A stretch of DNA of 64,000 bases from JANSWP01 sp041941305 (GCA_041941305.1 JBGTQJ010000043.1:1-64000); one strand, 5' to 3'; shown: positions 38,071 through 48,241, numbered from the stretch's first letter. A program made the numbers and translations. Notes: generated by a model not told the origin, from the letters alone.

Positions 38071-41000
38071 ATGACAACCCTTAAATTTCAAAATCAAAAG
38101 GTATTTCGATTCAAGCAAACAGGCTATGTCTGGCTTCTTTTTTGCCTTTTCTTTTGTTTCGGAAAAAAGCAATTTGCACAGGAATATCCCCTCATCCCGA
38201 CACTGGAAGTCAATCCCGATATTACAGCTTATGTGGAAGATTGGCTACATGTGTATAGCATTGTATTGCATGTGCAAAATGAAACGAATGCATCTATTGA
38301 ATTTTGCATCCAGGCAGAAATGTTTAATGAAACTGGAAGCTTGGTGGCAGAAACAGGAAGCAGTCCGACATTTATAGCATTTCCAGGGCTGACCCCCTTT
38401 TTACCTGCCCAATTCTTTATCCTTCAACATTTCAATTTTTATGAAGGAATTGATGTATTTGTACAAAATGAAGGGCAATTGCCGTCTGGAGTTTATTTTA
38501 TGTGTTTTCGCTTGGTGGATAAAAATGGACTGCCTTTGTCAGATGAACATGAGGGCTGTGGAGATGTAGTAATCAATGCCTGCCAAAATCCCATCCCTGT
38601 CTATCCTGAAGGTGGACTCACCGTTTCTACAGAAGAATTGCAATTTATAGATTTCCAACTTTATTGGGATGGACCACAAGACCAGGCTATCGAATTTATT
38701 TTTGTCAAAAAAGAGCCTGGTATGACAGATGAAGAAGTATTTATTCAAAAAGAACCGGATTTCAAATTGAAAGTATTCGGATTTGAAATTATCAATATAC
38801 CAGCTCATTTTGGATTTGAAGAAGGGGAGTACTTGTGGGGAGGGAGGGGGTGTGATGACTTTATTCAAGTTGATTTGACATACTCGAACCTAACTATCAC
38901 TCAAGACCAACAAGAACCAGAACCGCCAATTATTGTGGGTTATAAATTTAACGACTTGAATGGAAATGGTAGTTGGGAAGGGCATCCCCCAACTCCCGGA
39001 GAAGAACCCGGTATTGAAAATTATGAAATCAAACTGGAAGGTCCAAATGGTACGCAAACAACAACTACTAACAAAAATGGAAGATTCGAGTTTGTAGTAA
39101 CGGAACCAGGACAATATACTTTGTCGGAATCATTACAGGCAGGTTGGACGGCGACAACGCCTACTTCTTATAACATTATTATTCGATTGTTTGAGGGGGA
39201 GACCTTTCCGGAATTTTTGTTTGGGAATCGAGATGTTGAAATATCTTTTTGTAAACTTGAAGAACTCCCTACGGAAAAAGGAGAAGATATTGTTCTAAGA
39301 GTCGACGCTTTCCCAGAAAATGAAATAATCGAATATGGAGCTCCTATTTTATTACATGCTCAAGCTTGGGATTTTGATTACAAACCATTCAGATGTAAAC
39401 CAGTCAATGAAATAGATGGAGTAGAATATTCAAATGAAAGTTATTTATTTGTCCCTTTAAGAGATGAAGTTTATTATAAATGGGAAGTTGTTCTTGATGA
39501 AATTAGACTCACTCCTACAATTGAAGAAAATACTTGGGTAGATATTGGAGCTAATCCTAACACAAAAGGGAACTTGATAAGTAAAGGCGGGGCAGCAGTT
39601 TATTTCCCTCCCTATAAATCAATGATACATTATTTAATTCGGAAAAAGTTTGAATTCCCAAAAACTAAATATGTTTGTTTTAGTCGAAAAATTATTATCA
39701 AGTGTACAGCTTACAATAATGATTCAGAAAAATTTAAAGCTGAATCAAATGAAAAGTTAATCACTATTATGTTTCTTTCAAACAAACTACCTTTTGATTT
39801 AAAATTAAAAATTGATATAAATAACCCTATCACGCCAATTTCATTGCCTGAAGTTAAGTATAATAAAAACCAGTGTAAAATCTCTTATTCTTGGGAGAGA
39901 AAACCAAAGTTAGATAAAAAGGGGCACGATATCTCACGTGTTTTTAAAGATAGTCCCTCTCATAATAGTCACGGTATAGTAAGACCAGGCGAGCTTTTAT
40001 TCTACACTTCGAAAGAGCGTGATTTTGATGAATTAATTGTAGAATGTGATGGGGATGTCATAAGGAAAAAATATGAAGATCCCATTGAGACAAGTTGGGT
40101 AATGCTTCAATCTGAACCACAATTTGACTACAATTACTCCAGTTTTGCATTAAATAAAGATGTCATATTTAAAATGGCGAATGCAAGCATTTCCACAGAA
40201 AGCAAGGCTTGCTATCGAGTCTCTGAGTTCCCTAAGCCCGGAGAGGAAATTGTTCGAGTTGAACACCTAGCAAAAGATAAAATGGATTTTTGTGTTCAAG
40301 GTAAAGATTCTCCTCCAGAAAAATGGTGGGATAATGTTTTGGTAAAAGAATGTGAAGAAACTTTTGACTCTGACCATAAACACTATGATTACAGTTTTAT
40401 GTCCCCTCCCAAAAAATGTGGAGTTCACAATGTAAAAAGGTATCTATTTTTTCCTGATGACCCTACTATGCGAACTTACAAGATTTTTGATAATCTTGAA
40501 GAATTTTTTTGCACTTATGATGGATATTGTTTTAATAATTATGTTTCTCTCGGGGATTTAACTCTAGTTGCACCATGTTTTAATAAGCACGTTGGAACAC
40601 CTCCTCATAGCTATGACCACGAGATATATATCGACCCTGAATATGCGAGAAGCCAGGGTGCCAGCGCTTTATATATAAATGGCTTATTAAGTCCTTGGTT
40701 TAAGTATGATAGAGGGGATATTATTTTTGAAAAAAAGATTGAGGATACTGATGATAAAACCATTTGGCACGAAGTAATTCATGCGCTCCAAGATTATAAA
40801 GGATTACACCCTAAAAGACACCTTGAAATTGACACCTGGTTTATGTCAGAATCCATAAGCACTTTATGGATGATAAAATCTTTTGAAGATTATTTACGAA
40901 AAGGATGTAACTCAATTGATGCAGGAGAAGCCAGACTTTTATGGGATAAAGCTATGGAATGGGTTTATGATTTAAATAACAACTTAAATTTTGATTATGA

Positions 41001-41301
41001 TGGGCAAGATGCTTCGACTCCAATATATGAAGTTTGGGTAAATGACTTTTTTAATTATGCTGGATTCAAGATAGAATGGGAAAAAATATTCCAAGGGTTT
41101 CTCGATGGTATGTGCCACGATGTCATTGAGGGAATTCCAATTAGAAGATTACTTCCAGAACCTCCCGAAGAAATATTTCCTTTAAAAAAACAACCAATAA
41201 GCGACCATAGGCACAAATGGGACAAAGATTTCCGAGGAATGGGACCTTGGTTATGGAAATGCAAACTCTGTGGCGAAAAATCCTGGAACCCCAATGAATA
41301 G
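38071..41301 (+). CDS. Secreted multi-domain protein: TANFOR-like, SdrD B-like, HExxH domain, C-terminal zinc-ribbon-like
   Basis: 1076 aa. A signal segment (about residues 18-37) precedes a TANFOR-like region (about 40-290; LPSGVYFMCFRLVDKNG, GCGDVVI, QFIDFQLYW). An SdrD B-like Ig domain follows (about 290-385; GYKFNDLNGNGSW). The remaining 690 residues are unfamiliar but include HEVIH (900-904) with Glu927 in WFMSES as possible third zinc ligand, a gluzincin pattern. The extreme C-terminus has H-x-H and C-x2-C (CKLCGEKSW), like a small zinc ribbon. There is no T9SS sorting domain, unlike neighbours. A putative zinc peptidase; its substrate is unknown. Confidence 0.65.
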   Translation: MTTLKFQNQKVFRFKQTGYVWLLFCLFFCFGKKQFAQEYPLIPTLEVNPDITAYVEDWLHVYSIVLHVQNETNASIEFCIQAEMFNETGSLVAETGSSPTFIAFPGLTPFLPAQFFILQHFNFYEGIDVFVQNEGQLPSGVYFMCFRLVDKNGLPLSDEHEGCGDVVINACQNPIPVYPEGGLTVSTEELQFIDFQLYWDGPQDQAIEFIFVKKEPGMTDEEVFIQKEPDFKLKVFGFEIINIPAHFGFEEGEYLWGGRGCDDFIQVDLTYSNLTITQDQQEPEPPIIVGYKFNDLNGNGSWEGHPPTPGEEPGIENYEIKLEGPNGTQTTTTNKNGRFEFVVTEPGQYTLSESLQAGWTATTPTSYNIIIRLFEGETFPEFLFGNRDVEISFCKLEELPTEKGEDIVLRVDAFPENEIIEYGAPILLHAQAWDFDYKPFRCKPVNEIDGVEYSNESYLFVPLRDEVYYKWEVVLDEIRLTPTIEENTWVDIGANPNTKGNLISKGGAAVYFPPYKSMIHYLIRKKFEFPKTKYVCFSRKIIIKCTAYNNDSEKFKAESNEKLITIMFLSNKLPFDLKLKIDINNPITPISLPEVKYNKNQCKISYSWERKPKLDKKGHDISRVFKDSPSHNSHGIVRPGELLFYTSKERDFDELIVECDGDVIRKKYEDPIETSWVMLQSEPQFDYNYSSFALNKDVIFKMANASISTESKACYRVSEFPKPGEEIVRVEHLAKDKMDFCVQGKDSPPEKWWDNVLVKECEETFDSDHKHYDYSFMSPPKKCGVHNVKRYLFFPDDPTMRTYKIFDNLEEFFCTYDGYCFNNYVSLGDLTLVAPCFNKHVGTPPHSYDHEIYIDPEYARSQGASALYINGLLSPWFKYDRGDIIFEKKIEDTDDKTIWHEVIHALQDYKGLHPKRHLEIDTWFMSESISTLWMIKSFEDYLRKGCNSIDAGEARLLWDKAMEWVYDLNNNLNFDYDGQDASTPIYEVWVNDFFNYAGFKIEWEKIFQGFLDGMCHDVIEGIPIRRLLPEPPEEIFPLKKQPISDHRHKWDKDFRGMGPWLWKCKLCGEKSWNPNE

Positions 41302-41463
41302 TTAATTAAAACTACTACCAACTTAATCACTCAATAATATGATAGTTTGGATTTCATGACAAGTCATTCATAACTATAAACAACAACCATGAAACAACTC
41401 ACATTCCTAAGCTCTGTCCTACTAGATTTCTTGTCACCATTCCTTAATCAAAATTTTATCATT

Positions 41464-42156
41464 ATGAAAAAATATCTTTTTTTCTTACTCCTAATCGCTA
41501 TTTCCATAAACTGCTCAGCTCAAACTTCTCAAAAGAAAATTGATTTTTATGGCGGGTTTGGTTTTCAACAGTATAATGGTGATTTAGGCAATGGCTTTTA
41601 CAAATTCAATAGCACAGAATATGGTGTAGGTAGCTTAACACTGGATTATTCGCTGAATAAATTTTTTGACATCAAGTTCTTTACCACTTTTGGGGACTTG
41701 GGATATTGCCAGGTAAATGACCATGAAGCCAACCATTTTGAAGAACACCATGGACATGACCATCACCATGAAAATGAGGACAAGGAGAACGAAGGGCACG
41801 GGATAAATCCCAAAACTGAAAATTTAAATTCTTTTATGTTTTCCGGAAATCTGGCCTTGCAAATAGATTTTGCCAATGGTTATATCTTCTCCGAATCAAG
41901 CAAATTTCAGCCATTTGTATATTTTGGTATAGGGTTAAACCGGATTACCGACAGAATGAAAATGGAATGTGTAGTGCCGGGTTTTTACACCTCCATAAAC
42001 ATGGGTACCGGGTTTAAATATTATTTGTCCGAATCAATTTTTGCAGGATATTCCCTGAATTTCGGAGTTTTTACTTCAGATAAATTAGATTTCTTTGACC
42101 AAGGCAAGAATGATAGATTTATGCAAAATTCTGCGACAATTGGTTATAGTTTTTAA
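41464..42156 (+). CDS. Outer-membrane beta-barrel protein with His-rich loop
   Basis: 230 aa from the ATG at 41464, where the signal MKKYLFFLLLIAISINCSAQ begins; a longer frame opens at 41389. The N-terminus after cleavage (IDFYGGFGFQQYNGDLG) and the alternating strands suggest a small OmpA-type barrel. A loop at about residues 92-119 (HEANHFEEHHGHDHHHENED) is rich in His, Asp and Glu and could bind zinc, nickel or copper. The SINC-SAQ end could also be read as a lipobox. Function is not established. Confidence 0.6.
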   Translation: MKKYLFFLLLIAISINCSAQTSQKKIDFYGGFGFQQYNGDLGNGFYKFNSTEYGVGSLTLDYSLNKFFDIKFFTTFGDLGYCQVNDHEANHFEEHHGHDHHHENEDKENEGHGINPKTENLNSFMFSGNLALQIDFANGYIFSESSKFQPFVYFGIGLNRITDRMKMECVVPGFYTSINMGTGFKYYLSESIFAGYSLNFGVFTSDKLDFFDQGKNDRFMQNSATIGYSF

Positions 42157-42322
42157 TGTCGGCATTCTTAAATCCGCTTTTGCCAAATTGATTTTTAAAA
42201 TGCCTTCTTCCTAAACAATCTTAAAAAGTGGAACGGATATTTTCCGAGTTACTTAACCGAGTCTTAGGATTTTTTTACGCCTCGGTAGCCATTTTTTTGA
42301 CTTTCTTCATTCAAATTTAAAC

Positions 42323-43264
42323 ATGAAAAATCTAATCGCCCTTTTTCTAATTCTTTTGATTAACACTGCTTTTACTCAGGAACAAAGCAACTCAGCTACT
42401 GCTCTATATGCAGTCGTCAACGTAGAATCAAAAGATGTACTCAATATCCGCAGCAGACCAGGCATCTCTTATGACATTCTAGGCACCATTCCTTCTCATG
42501 GAATCAATATCCAGATCGATGCAACGTCGGTACCTTTTGGAGAGCTATGGGTGCCAAAAAGGTATCAAAAGATTACACAAGAAATGGTCAATAATTCTCA
42601 ATCGGCTTCTCAAAAAAGAATCGCAGCTTATGAACCATGGATAACCATACCTGATAACAATGAATCTATCAAAGCAAAAGAATGGTTGCCGATTCGATAT
42701 AAAAATATTTCAGGCTGGGTGAATAGCCATTATTTGGCACGCCAATTTGGCTTGCTTGAGGAAGAGGCGGTGAATGTAGCCCAAAAAACAGTTTGGGCAA
42801 TCAAGGAAAAAAATTACGAACAACTTGCTGATGTAGTGCATCCTGAAAAGGGAATTTGTTTTTCTTTAGAAACCGTTTTCACGGAAAGCGAGCTGATTTT
42901 TTCGGCTGACCACATCCGGCGATTTATGCCTCAGTTTGGTGACCGGGCAATATATAAATGGAGTCCACCTTTTGATTTTGAAACTGATCCGGATTTTACA
43001 TTCGAACAATATCTCAAAGAAATATATGATGCCAATTTTGTTCAACCTCATGCCATTGGATTCAATACTGTTTTAAAAGGAGGTACTAATGCAGTTGATA
43101 ATATGTCTGAATTTTTTCCGAAAGCAAGTTTTGTCTATTTCCATTTTTGCGGATTTGACAAAAGCCATGGAGGCATGGACTGGTCAGGGCTAAGACTAGC
43201 ATTGAAGCAGTTTGAAGGAAAATGGTATGTGGTAGGTATAGGGCATGGGCATTGGTCTATTTGA
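42323..43264 (+). CDS. Secreted SH3b-domain protein
   Basis: 313 aa. A signal peptide (MKNLIALFLILLINTAFTQ) leads to an SH3b-like domain (about residues 25-145; VLNIRSRPGISYDILGTIP, WLPIRYKNISGWVNSHYL), which in known proteins binds peptidoglycan or mediates surface contacts. The C-terminal half (about 150-313; HPEKGICFS, FCGFDKSHGGMDWSGLRL, GKWYVVGIGHGHW) is a compact domain of unknown function. A cell-wall or envelope role is inferred. Confidence 0.75.
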   Translation: MKNLIALFLILLINTAFTQEQSNSATALYAVVNVESKDVLNIRSRPGISYDILGTIPSHGINIQIDATSVPFGELWVPKRYQKITQEMVNNSQSASQKRIAAYEPWITIPDNNESIKAKEWLPIRYKNISGWVNSHYLARQFGLLEEEAVNVAQKTVWAIKEKNYEQLADVVHPEKGICFSLETVFTESELIFSADHIRRFMPQFGDRAIYKWSPPFDFETDPDFTFEQYLKEIYDANFVQPHAIGFNTVLKGGTNAVDNMSEFFPKASFVYFHFCGFDKSHGGMDWSGLRLALKQFEGKWYVVGIGHGHWSI

Positions 43265-43475
43265 ATATCTGGTAACTTATGGACTATCATCTCCTTCCCA
43301 TTCTTACTTTTCGCAATCAGCACCTTGTGTCGTGGCCACGGAGCATCTTTTTATATTCTTAATAGTATCTAAATCACATCCTGATTGGATTGCTGCAAGA
43401 ATGCAAGCGGTAGAGAAATCTCGTGTAAGAGCAATGGTTGATATCAAATCTGCTATTCAAAAATTATCTGGATAA
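43245..43475 (+). pseudogene. Possible gene remnant downstream of SH3b gene
   Basis: A 76-codon frame overlaps the SH3b stop by 20 bp. Its last 33 residues (HPDWIAARMQAVEKSR, then DIKSAIQKLSG) look protein-like, whereas the start looks random. This might be the tail of a decayed gene. I could not identify it. Nothing else is evident in 43265-43515. Confidence 0.2.
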
Positions 43476-43515
43476 CTTGTTTTTGAAGAGTTGTATAAAA
43501 AAGAAGACATAGAAA

Positions 43516-43585
43516 TCAAACGACAGCAAATAAAAAGAGAGGCACTACATATTTAGCGCCTCTCTTTTTATTTGCTGTCGTTTGA
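43516..43585. terminator. Bidirectional terminator, perfect 28-bp palindromic stem
   Basis: 43516-43543 (starting TCAAACGACAGCAAAT) is exactly complementary to 43558-43585, with a 14-nt loop. It contains runs of A and T within the stem (AAAAAGAGAGGC / GCCTCTCTTTTT), so it can end transcription from both sides. It lies just after the stop of the convergent ankyrin gene. Confidence 0.8.
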
Positions 43586-43588
43586 ATC

Positions 43589-46507
43589 CTATCCCCAACC
43601 CTTCTTCTTCGCCCCCTGCTTCTTCAAATACTTTCTCACCTTCAAATGCTTGGCAGCTTTGCAAATGGACTTCCCCTCCTGATTCACTGCATTAACATCT
43701 GCACCGTTTTCTACCAAAAGACGAATCACTTCAAGATTTTCTTTTCCAATGGCAACTGCCAGGTGTAGTGGAGAATTCTTCCTTCTGTCATATACATTCA
43801 ATTCAACGCCAGCATCTACAAGCGCTCTAATTACTGGATAGTTGTAGGCTTTGAATGCAGCCAGGTGAATGATGGTTTTGCCATCTGAAAATCGATGATT
43901 CACATCAGTTCCGGCTTCTGCCAAAATGGTCACCAGGCGATCATTTTTCTTATTCACGGCCATCTTCAGGAAATCAATTTTGCTTCCATCAGCACCATAT
44001 TTCAAAAGGGTTTTCACCATTTCGATATTTTCCTTTTGCACTGCCAGGAACATACCCTCATTTGGGTTGGCGCCTGCTTCGAGCAATAACAATGTCATTT
44101 CTCGATTGTTGCGAGCTATAGGCGTTTCAATAAAACCTTTGGCTCTTGCGCCATGAGTTAATAGCATTTCTACGATTCTAGTTTGATTTTTATCAACAGC
44201 AGCCTGCATACCGTCATTCGGATTGGCGCCTCCAGCTAATAAAATCTCCACCATTTCGCGATCCCCTTTTGCTGCAGGACTAGCCAATTGACCATTGGTA
44301 TTCGCACCATAATCGAGCAACATTTTGACGATTTCAGTACGCTCATTTTCTACTGCTTTGCGCATCGCCTCATCCGGATTGGCACCGTATTCCAAAAGCA
44401 GGAAAACCATATCTTTCAATCCTTTTGCTGCAGGAACAGAAATATAATTACTTACCAAAGCACCTTTCCATAACAAGTATTCAGTAATTTCAAGGTGGTT
44501 GTTTTTTACAGCACAGGTCATTCCGTCATTCGGATTGGCACCATTTTCTACAAACAATTCCACCAACACAAAATTTCCATTTTCGGTAGCTTGATTGATC
44601 AAGTCACCGTCGGTTGCGGTTGCTCCTTTTTCCATCAAGTATTTCACCAACTCGGTGTTATTAGCTTTCACAGCTCCCAACATGGCTGGATTTGGATCTG
44701 CTCCATAATCAATCAACATACGAATCATCTCTTCATTATTCCTATCCGCTGCGTATTTGATGTGCAAACTAGGATTGGCTCTGCCAGTTCTCAGTGCATC
44801 TTCCGCCATTCTGATGTGGTTTCCCTTCACTGCTGCTGCCAAACCATCATTTGCATTGCCATTGTAACGGTACAACAAGTCATTAAAGAAGTACAAATCG
44901 TTGTTGTGCACTGCAAAAGGAAATGCCAAATTTGCATTTGCTCCTCTATCCAAACAAAGCATTACGATGCTTCGATTGTTTCTTTTGATGGCATAATTCA
45001 GAGCCTCATTCACGTTACCTCCATGCCTCAAGCCCAGATTGATGATTTCATAATTGTTGAAATCTATGGCTTTGTTGATACAATCGTTATTGTTCAGATA
45101 GCCCCCATTGTCAATCAATAGAGCAAATAATTCATAAGAATTTTGGTTAGCAGCTTCCATCAATGCATAGCGATCGGGCTTCATTTTTCTCAACAAACAA
45201 CGAGTCATAGCCACATTTTGATCAGCAACGCAACCTACCAACATTTTAGAGGTTGGGCGAATGCCTTTATTCAAAATCAAATTCACTAAATCGATATCTC
45301 CCTGATGAAGCGCCAGCTCCAATATGTTTTCAGACAATGGCGCACCGTAGTCTATCAATTTGTAAGCAATTGTTCGTTGATTCTTTTTCAGTGCAGTTCG
45401 CAAATTCTTTTCAGTAGGGCAAGCGCCATTTCTCAAAAAGTAATGGACCATATCCGCCTGATTGCATTCAATGGCTCTTTGCAATTCTCTATCCCCAGGC
45501 ACAGCTCCCAAACCAACCAATAGCTTGACTGCTTCCTTGCTGTAATTGCTTTCTCTCATGATTTCCTGCAAGTCAGCAGCTTTGGGCTTTGCACCATAGT
45601 CCATCAACATGTCAATCATTCTTTCATCACAATTTTTTGCAGCATAGGCCAGCAAATGTTTTGCATGAGGATTTCCGCCTTTGTGAATCAATCTTTCTGT
45701 ATGGCCCACATTTCTGCTACAAACAGCATCCAACATTTCCTTGTCAGAAACCTTCTTGATCAACTCAACTGTGAAAAATACAGTGATGACTTGCTGATTA
45801 TCTGAAGTGCTTAATCGCTTTTCGTATTTTTTGCTTGTGCCTGAATCCCAGTTCCAGTTGCCCACCTTAACATCGTAATGTGCTGCCTTAAAAGGCTCAT
45901 CTTTGGTTCCTACTTTATCATATTCCAGCAAAGCAAATTTTAGTCTAAAGCCAGCACCACTCAATTTATCATTTCGGATATAGTAATCCTTAGTGCGATT
46001 CACTCGGGTTTTTTTATCTAAATGAGCAGTAAGAAGGCTGGTACCGTTGAGGTCACGGCTAAAGATAATATCATTGCCGCCATCTCGTTGGCGATAATTA
46101 TTTTTTGAACTAAGCGGAGAAATCGCAATCAAACCCATGATTTCCAATTCATTGCCCTCTGGAAATTGCTTAACTTTTTGCACAGCAATGCCATTCACTT
46201 CATCACTATGTGCATTTTCTCCTTTAGGAATTGCATCACAACGAATGCTGTTAATCGTAACCCGATAATGCCTCATTTTGTGAGAAAGAAAATCTGGCTT
46301 TCTTCCATTGTGTGAATTGGGTAAATCTTTCCCGTCATAGGCAGCCAATGCTTCTTGCGACATCTGGGTGGCGGATTTGTGAAAATATTTACCAGTGAGG
46401 TGAACCAAATCTCCTTCATGGCCATGACCTTGAGCTAAAATATTGGTGGTCATGAAAAGGGCAACTAAAATTGCCAAAGGGTGAAAGCTGTTTTTTCGAT
46501 TTTTCAT
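43589..46507 (-). CDS. Large secreted ankyrin-repeat protein
   Basis: 972 aa. The signal peptide (about residues 5-25, LAILVALFMTTNILAQ) is followed by an N-terminal globular domain (about 26-250; RHYRVTINSIRCDAIPKG, FRLKFALLEYD) and then about twenty ankyrin repeats (about 255-960). The first repeats are degenerate, and those near the C-terminus are canonical (TIIHLAAFKAYNYPVIRALV, NSPLHLAVAIGKENLEVIRLL). Ankyrin repeats mediate protein contacts, and export suggests a role at the envelope or against other cells. The lysine-rich C-terminus (KKQGAKKKGWG) lacks a T9SS sorting domain. It is monocistronic. Confidence 0.85.
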   Translation of the reverse strand: MKNRKNSFHPLAILVALFMTTNILAQGHGHEGDLVHLTGKYFHKSATQMSQEALAAYDGKDLPNSHNGRKPDFLSHKMRHYRVTINSIRCDAIPKGENAHSDEVNGIAVQKVKQFPEGNELEIMGLIAISPLSSKNNYRQRDGGNDIIFSRDLNGTSLLTAHLDKKTRVNRTKDYYIRNDKLSGAGFRLKFALLEYDKVGTKDEPFKAAHYDVKVGNWNWDSGTSKKYEKRLSTSDNQQVITVFFTVELIKKVSDKEMLDAVCSRNVGHTERLIHKGGNPHAKHLLAYAAKNCDERMIDMLMDYGAKPKAADLQEIMRESNYSKEAVKLLVGLGAVPGDRELQRAIECNQADMVHYFLRNGACPTEKNLRTALKKNQRTIAYKLIDYGAPLSENILELALHQGDIDLVNLILNKGIRPTSKMLVGCVADQNVAMTRCLLRKMKPDRYALMEAANQNSYELFALLIDNGGYLNNNDCINKAIDFNNYEIINLGLRHGGNVNEALNYAIKRNNRSIVMLCLDRGANANLAFPFAVHNNDLYFFNDLLYRYNGNANDGLAAAVKGNHIRMAEDALRTGRANPSLHIKYAADRNNEEMIRMLIDYGADPNPAMLGAVKANNTELVKYLMEKGATATDGDLINQATENGNFVLVELFVENGANPNDGMTCAVKNNHLEITEYLLWKGALVSNYISVPAAKGLKDMVFLLLEYGANPDEAMRKAVENERTEIVKMLLDYGANTNGQLASPAAKGDREMVEILLAGGANPNDGMQAAVDKNQTRIVEMLLTHGARAKGFIETPIARNNREMTLLLLEAGANPNEGMFLAVQKENIEMVKTLLKYGADGSKIDFLKMAVNKKNDRLVTILAEAGTDVNHRFSDGKTIIHLAAFKAYNYPVIRALVDAGVELNVYDRRKNSPLHLAVAIGKENLEVIRLLVENGADVNAVNQEGKSICKAAKHLKVRKYLKKQGAKKKGWG

Positions 46508-46901
46508 AACGCTAGAGTTTTAAGGTTGACAAAACTTGTTTTGCGTCGAATAGGAATAAAAGAAATGAGCTGTTGGCTATTTGTTATTGGTTTTGGTCTT
46601 TTTTGTCGAAAAAGCTAAAAACCAAATGCCAGTGACCAAAGGCTTTCTTTTTTATAATAAAGTAGGGAAGAGACGAAGGGTATTCGGGAATGTTTACAGC
46701 CTAACCGCTTCCTTATTTTTTCTTTAACGAAAAGGAAGGTTTATTGAGAAATTTTAAGATTTCGTGTAGATTTTTATAAAAAACCTAAATTTCAAACCTA
46801 TAATCTGTCCTTTAATCATGAAGTTGTTGTGGTTTTCTTAAAAAATAAACCGAAATGTCACAGGCAAGGTTATCTTTACAGTACTTGATAAAACATTTTA
46901 G
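46508..46901. other. Divergent intergenic region, no gene seen
   Basis: 394 bp between the ankyrin gene and the MarR gene. I see an imperfect AT-rich inverted repeat around 46588-46625 (TTGGTTTTGG ... CTAAAAACCAA) but no coding sequence. Promoters for both genes are expected here. Confidence 0.4.
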
Positions 46902-47366
46902 ATGAACCCAGAACACAAAAACAGAAAGCAGCAGGCAGATCAACTCATCGAAGCAATGGGGCGTATGATCATGATGATGCAGGAAATAGACGATACTTGC
47001 TTGCGGCTTACTGAAGATATTTCAAAAAAAGATCTAATGATTGTCTCTTTTGTTGGAGACAACGAAAAAGTGATTATGCGAGAAATTGCAGGTTACATGC
47101 AAATTCCAGTAAGTACTACCACAGGTTTGGTAGATAAATTGGTTCAAAAAGGCTATTTACAACGGCAATTTTCTCCAGAAGACAGGCGCTCCATTTCTAT
47201 CGTTTTGGATGAATTGGGGAAAAGCACGCATCAATTGATGACCGAGATGAAAAGTGAAATGGCAAATAAAATTTTGGACGATTTAAAAGAATACGAAGCC
47301 AATAACTTCATTGAAATGTTGGAGAAAGTGACCAACAATTTACACAAATATGTCCCTCATGGCTAG
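46902..47366 (+). CDS. MarR family transcriptional regulator
   Basis: 154 aa. A winged helix-turn-helix is visible at EIAGYMQIPVSTTTGLVDKL (about residues 66-85), followed by the wing with the MarR hallmark DRRS (about 103-106) and C-terminal dimerisation helices. Such proteins usually repress efflux or stress genes and respond to small ligands. The target is unknown; it is not next to an obvious transporter, though an MMPL-type exporter with palindromic upstream sites lies 2.5 kb away. Confidence 0.9.
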   Translation: MNPEHKNRKQQADQLIEAMGRMIMMMQEIDDTCLRLTEDISKKDLMIVSFVGDNEKVIMREIAGYMQIPVSTTTGLVDKLVQKGYLQRQFSPEDRRSISIVLDELGKSTHQLMTEMKSEMANKILDDLKEYEANNFIEMLEKVTNNLHKYVPHG

Positions 47367-47457
47367 TGCGCTGCCATTTGGGCGGCAACTTAGAGTTGCC
47401 TCGCAAATTGGAGAAAGCCATCTATAAGTCGCCAACCAAAACCTTGGATTTTCTTTC

Positions 47458-47937
47458 CTACTCTTTTACCTCATCCGGAAAGTACTGCTCCATCAAGGCT
47501 TTAATTTCGGCATCATTGCGAATGTCATCGTATTTCAATATAAGATCCTGAATTAAATAATATTGAGCATACCCTTTTTCAATCGCTTGTTCAAGCCATT
47601 TGATGGTTTCTTTGATATTGGATTGAGCGGCATAAAAAACTGCAAAATTGAAATAATGCCTATGGTCATTTGGTGCAGCATCCAGTGCTTTTTGAAATAA
47701 AGCTTTTGCCTGTTCATAGTCTTTATTAGCTAAATAAATAAATCCTAAACACCGCAATAGGTAAATATCTATTGTCTTATTTTTATTCGAGTCCTGAGCT
47801 TCTTTAAAATATTGCTCACCTTCTTCCGTCCTGTCAGTAGCAATAAATATTTGAGCCATGAAAAAGTGGGAATTATAAGGAGGATATAGGGTCAATACTT
47901 TTCGAAAGTGTTTTTCAGCTTCAGGATAATTCTTCAT
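47458..47937 (-). CDS. TPR protein, probably 5'-disrupted
   Basis: 159 aa from the ATG at 47937, with about four TPRs (NYPEAEKHFRKVLTLYP, DYEQAKALFQKALDAAPND). The called start cuts a TPR helix: the codons just upstream in the same frame read FRLGRIHFK, a good first TPR helix, and stay open for 17 codons to a stop, without an ATG. A one-base frame change near 47976 would join this to the ATG at 48007 (MKPGLLIAFL). The gene may be frameshifted or truncated, or use an unusual start. Function unknown. Confidence 0.6.
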   Translation of the reverse strand: MKNYPEAEKHFRKVLTLYPPYNSHFFMAQIFIATDRTEEGEQYFKEAQDSNKNKTIDIYLLRCLGFIYLANKDYEQAKALFQKALDAAPNDHRHYFNFAVFYAAQSNIKETIKWLEQAIEKGYAQYYLIQDLILKYDDIRNDAEIKALMEQYFPDEVKE

Positions 47938-48241
47938 TTTGAAATGAATTCTCCCGAGCCTAAATAAACAAGCGGCAAAGGAATGCTATGAGTAGTCCTG
48001 GTTTCATTCTATTTGATGCAGGGGTTTTGTAAATGGTTTTTTGAATGAAAGTAAAAATAATGATTTTTCCCGGTTGTACTGAGTGGTTAATTTGTTAAGA
48101 GAAGGAGTGGTTACCTTAGAAAAAAAAACCAGCATATTTATTAGCCATTTTCAAATCGGTTCAAGTTTGTTATACATAAAGCGATGACTAATTCTGAGTT
48201 GGTTAAATGGATGAACTAAAGAAAAGAGAAATAGCCTTTAA

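Noticed and set aside
43895..45523. Long open frames antisense to the ankyrin gene
   Set aside because: They are shadows of the repetitive ankyrin coding sequence on the other strand and have no domain pattern of their own.
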